Below are positions 62,392 through 64,000 of a stretch of 64,000 nt of DNA, piece after piece. Source of the stretch: Paramagnetospirillum magneticum AMB-1 (GTDB lineage: Bacteria > Pseudomonadota > Alphaproteobacteria > Rhodospirillales > Magnetospirillaceae); NCBI RefSeq assembly GCF_000009985.1, contig NC_007626.1, positions 2,226,011-2,290,010 on the forward strand. The letters are read 5' to 3'. Position numbers and translations under genes: made by a program. Under the pieces are notes generated by a model. It was not told the origin of the DNA, did not search any database, and saw only the letters and a program-made list of their open reading frames with translations. The number at the start of each line of letters is the position of its first letter. Within the stretch, counting starts at the first letter, position 1.

Positions 62392-63077
62392 TTGAAAGCC
62401 GCCGTCATCGTATTTCCCGGCTCCAACTGCGACCGCGACGTCGCCGTGGCGCTGGAATCCAGCATGGGCTCCAAGCCCCTCATGGTGTGGCATCGCGACA
62501 CCCAACTCCCCGACCTGGACCTGATCGTGGTTCCGGGCGGCTTTTCCTATGGCGACTATCTGCGCTGCGGCGCCATGGCGGCGCACTCGCCGATCATGCA
62601 CGAGGTCAAGCGCCAGGCGGAGAAGGGCACAAGGGTGCTGGGCATCTGCAACGGCTTCCAGATCCTGACGGAGACGGGGCTGCTGCCGGGTGTGCTGATG
62701 CGCAACCGCAATCTCAAGTTCATCTGCAAGGATGTCTACCTGCGGGTCGAGAACGCCGGGACCGACTTCACCCGCAAGCACAAGCTGGGCGACGTGGTGC
62801 GCTATCCCATCGCCCACGCCGAGGGCAATTACTTCGCCGAGCCCGAGACCTTCCGCGCCATGGAGGGCAACGGCCAGGTGGCGTTCCGCTACTGCTCGAA
62901 GCATGGCGAGGTCTCGGATGCGGTCAATCCCAACGGGGCGCTGTCCAACGTGGCCGGAATCTACAACGAGGCCAAGACGGTGCTGGGCCTGATGCCCCAC
63001 CCCGAGCGTCTGGCCGAGGACCTGCTGGGCGGGTCCGACGGCAAGAAGATGTTCGATTCCCTGGTGGAGGCGCTGCG

Positions 63078-63081
<4 letters not shown>
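62392..63081 (+). CDS. purQ: Phosphoribosylformylglycinamidine synthase glutaminase subunit PurQ
   Basis: The best start is TTG 62392, giving (M)KAAVIVFPGSNCDRDVAVALE, as in the family; GTG 62377 is also in frame. The glutaminase Cys is in LGICNGFQILTE, and the His/Glu pair is in GLMPHPERLAEDLLG. It delivers ammonia to PurL. Its stop overlaps the purL start. Confidence 0.94.

Positions 63082-64000
<919 letters not shown>

Overview
The window looks like chromosome of an alphaproteobacterium of the Rhodospirillales, most likely a Magnetospirillum-type organism. This rests on the GC-rich core gene set, a MucR-family regulator, and a LexA box of the alphaproteobacterial GTTC-N7-GTTC type. The genus is inference; no search could be run. 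The window splits in two. From position 1 to about 32,764 it is accessory DNA of lower and patchy GC. From there to 64,000 it is compact, GC-rich core chromosome. The boundary falls inside radC, whose reading frame breaks in the middle of the metalloprotease motif and continues into about 12 foreign codons. The left half is therefore probably an integrated element whose left end and integrase lie outside the window.

Accessory half, left to right. (1) An IS5-family insertion sequence, followed by the 3' stump of a gene, then pglZ and brxL of a BREX-type phage defence system. These run on into a small unknown protein, a DnaQ-like exonuclease, a SpoVG-like protein and a secreted phospholipase-D-type nuclease. 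(2) Unknown and DUF2786-type proteins and a dual-specificity-type phosphatase. (3) A replication block: a structured leader with a perfect terminator hairpin in front of an 850-residue ATPase/helicase plus archaeo-eukaryotic-type primase protein. A minus-strand operon then ends in a frameshifted double adenine methyltransferase. (4) A cargo block: serine recombinase, HigB/HigA-like toxin-antitoxin pair, GDCCVxC zinc protein, umuDC under a LexA box, DUF5131 protein, WYL regulator, HD phosphohydrolase, DnaQ-like exonuclease, DUF429-like protein, NrdR, a PAS-PAS-GGDEF-hemerythrin protein, and a second SpoVG-like protein. HU, MucR and XRE regulators stand next to the radC junction.

Core half. padR-radC; an ELM1-like protein with a trypsin-like protease; macro domain, glyoxalase-like and unknown genes; SDR-purF-cvpA-radA; an MlaE/MlaF-type transporter with alr; dnaB; rpsF-rpsR-DUF2232-rplI; a nitrate-sensor-type chemoreceptor; fabD-fabG-acpP-fabF-mltG; glgC divergent from glgA-glk; and purQ-purL running off the end.

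The most interesting signals are four. First, two copies (60 of 71 bases identical) of a 71-bp imperfect palindrome, one upstream of brxL and one in frame inside the helicase-primase gene. Second, the leader RNA in front of that gene, whose terminator loop is complementary over 11 bases to an upstream segment. Third, the integration into the radC active site. Fourth, a cluster of DnaA-box-like sequences upstream of dnaB. Three further genes (the methyltransferase, the DUF2232 gene and purL) carry apparent single-base frameshifts, which may be real or assembly errors.
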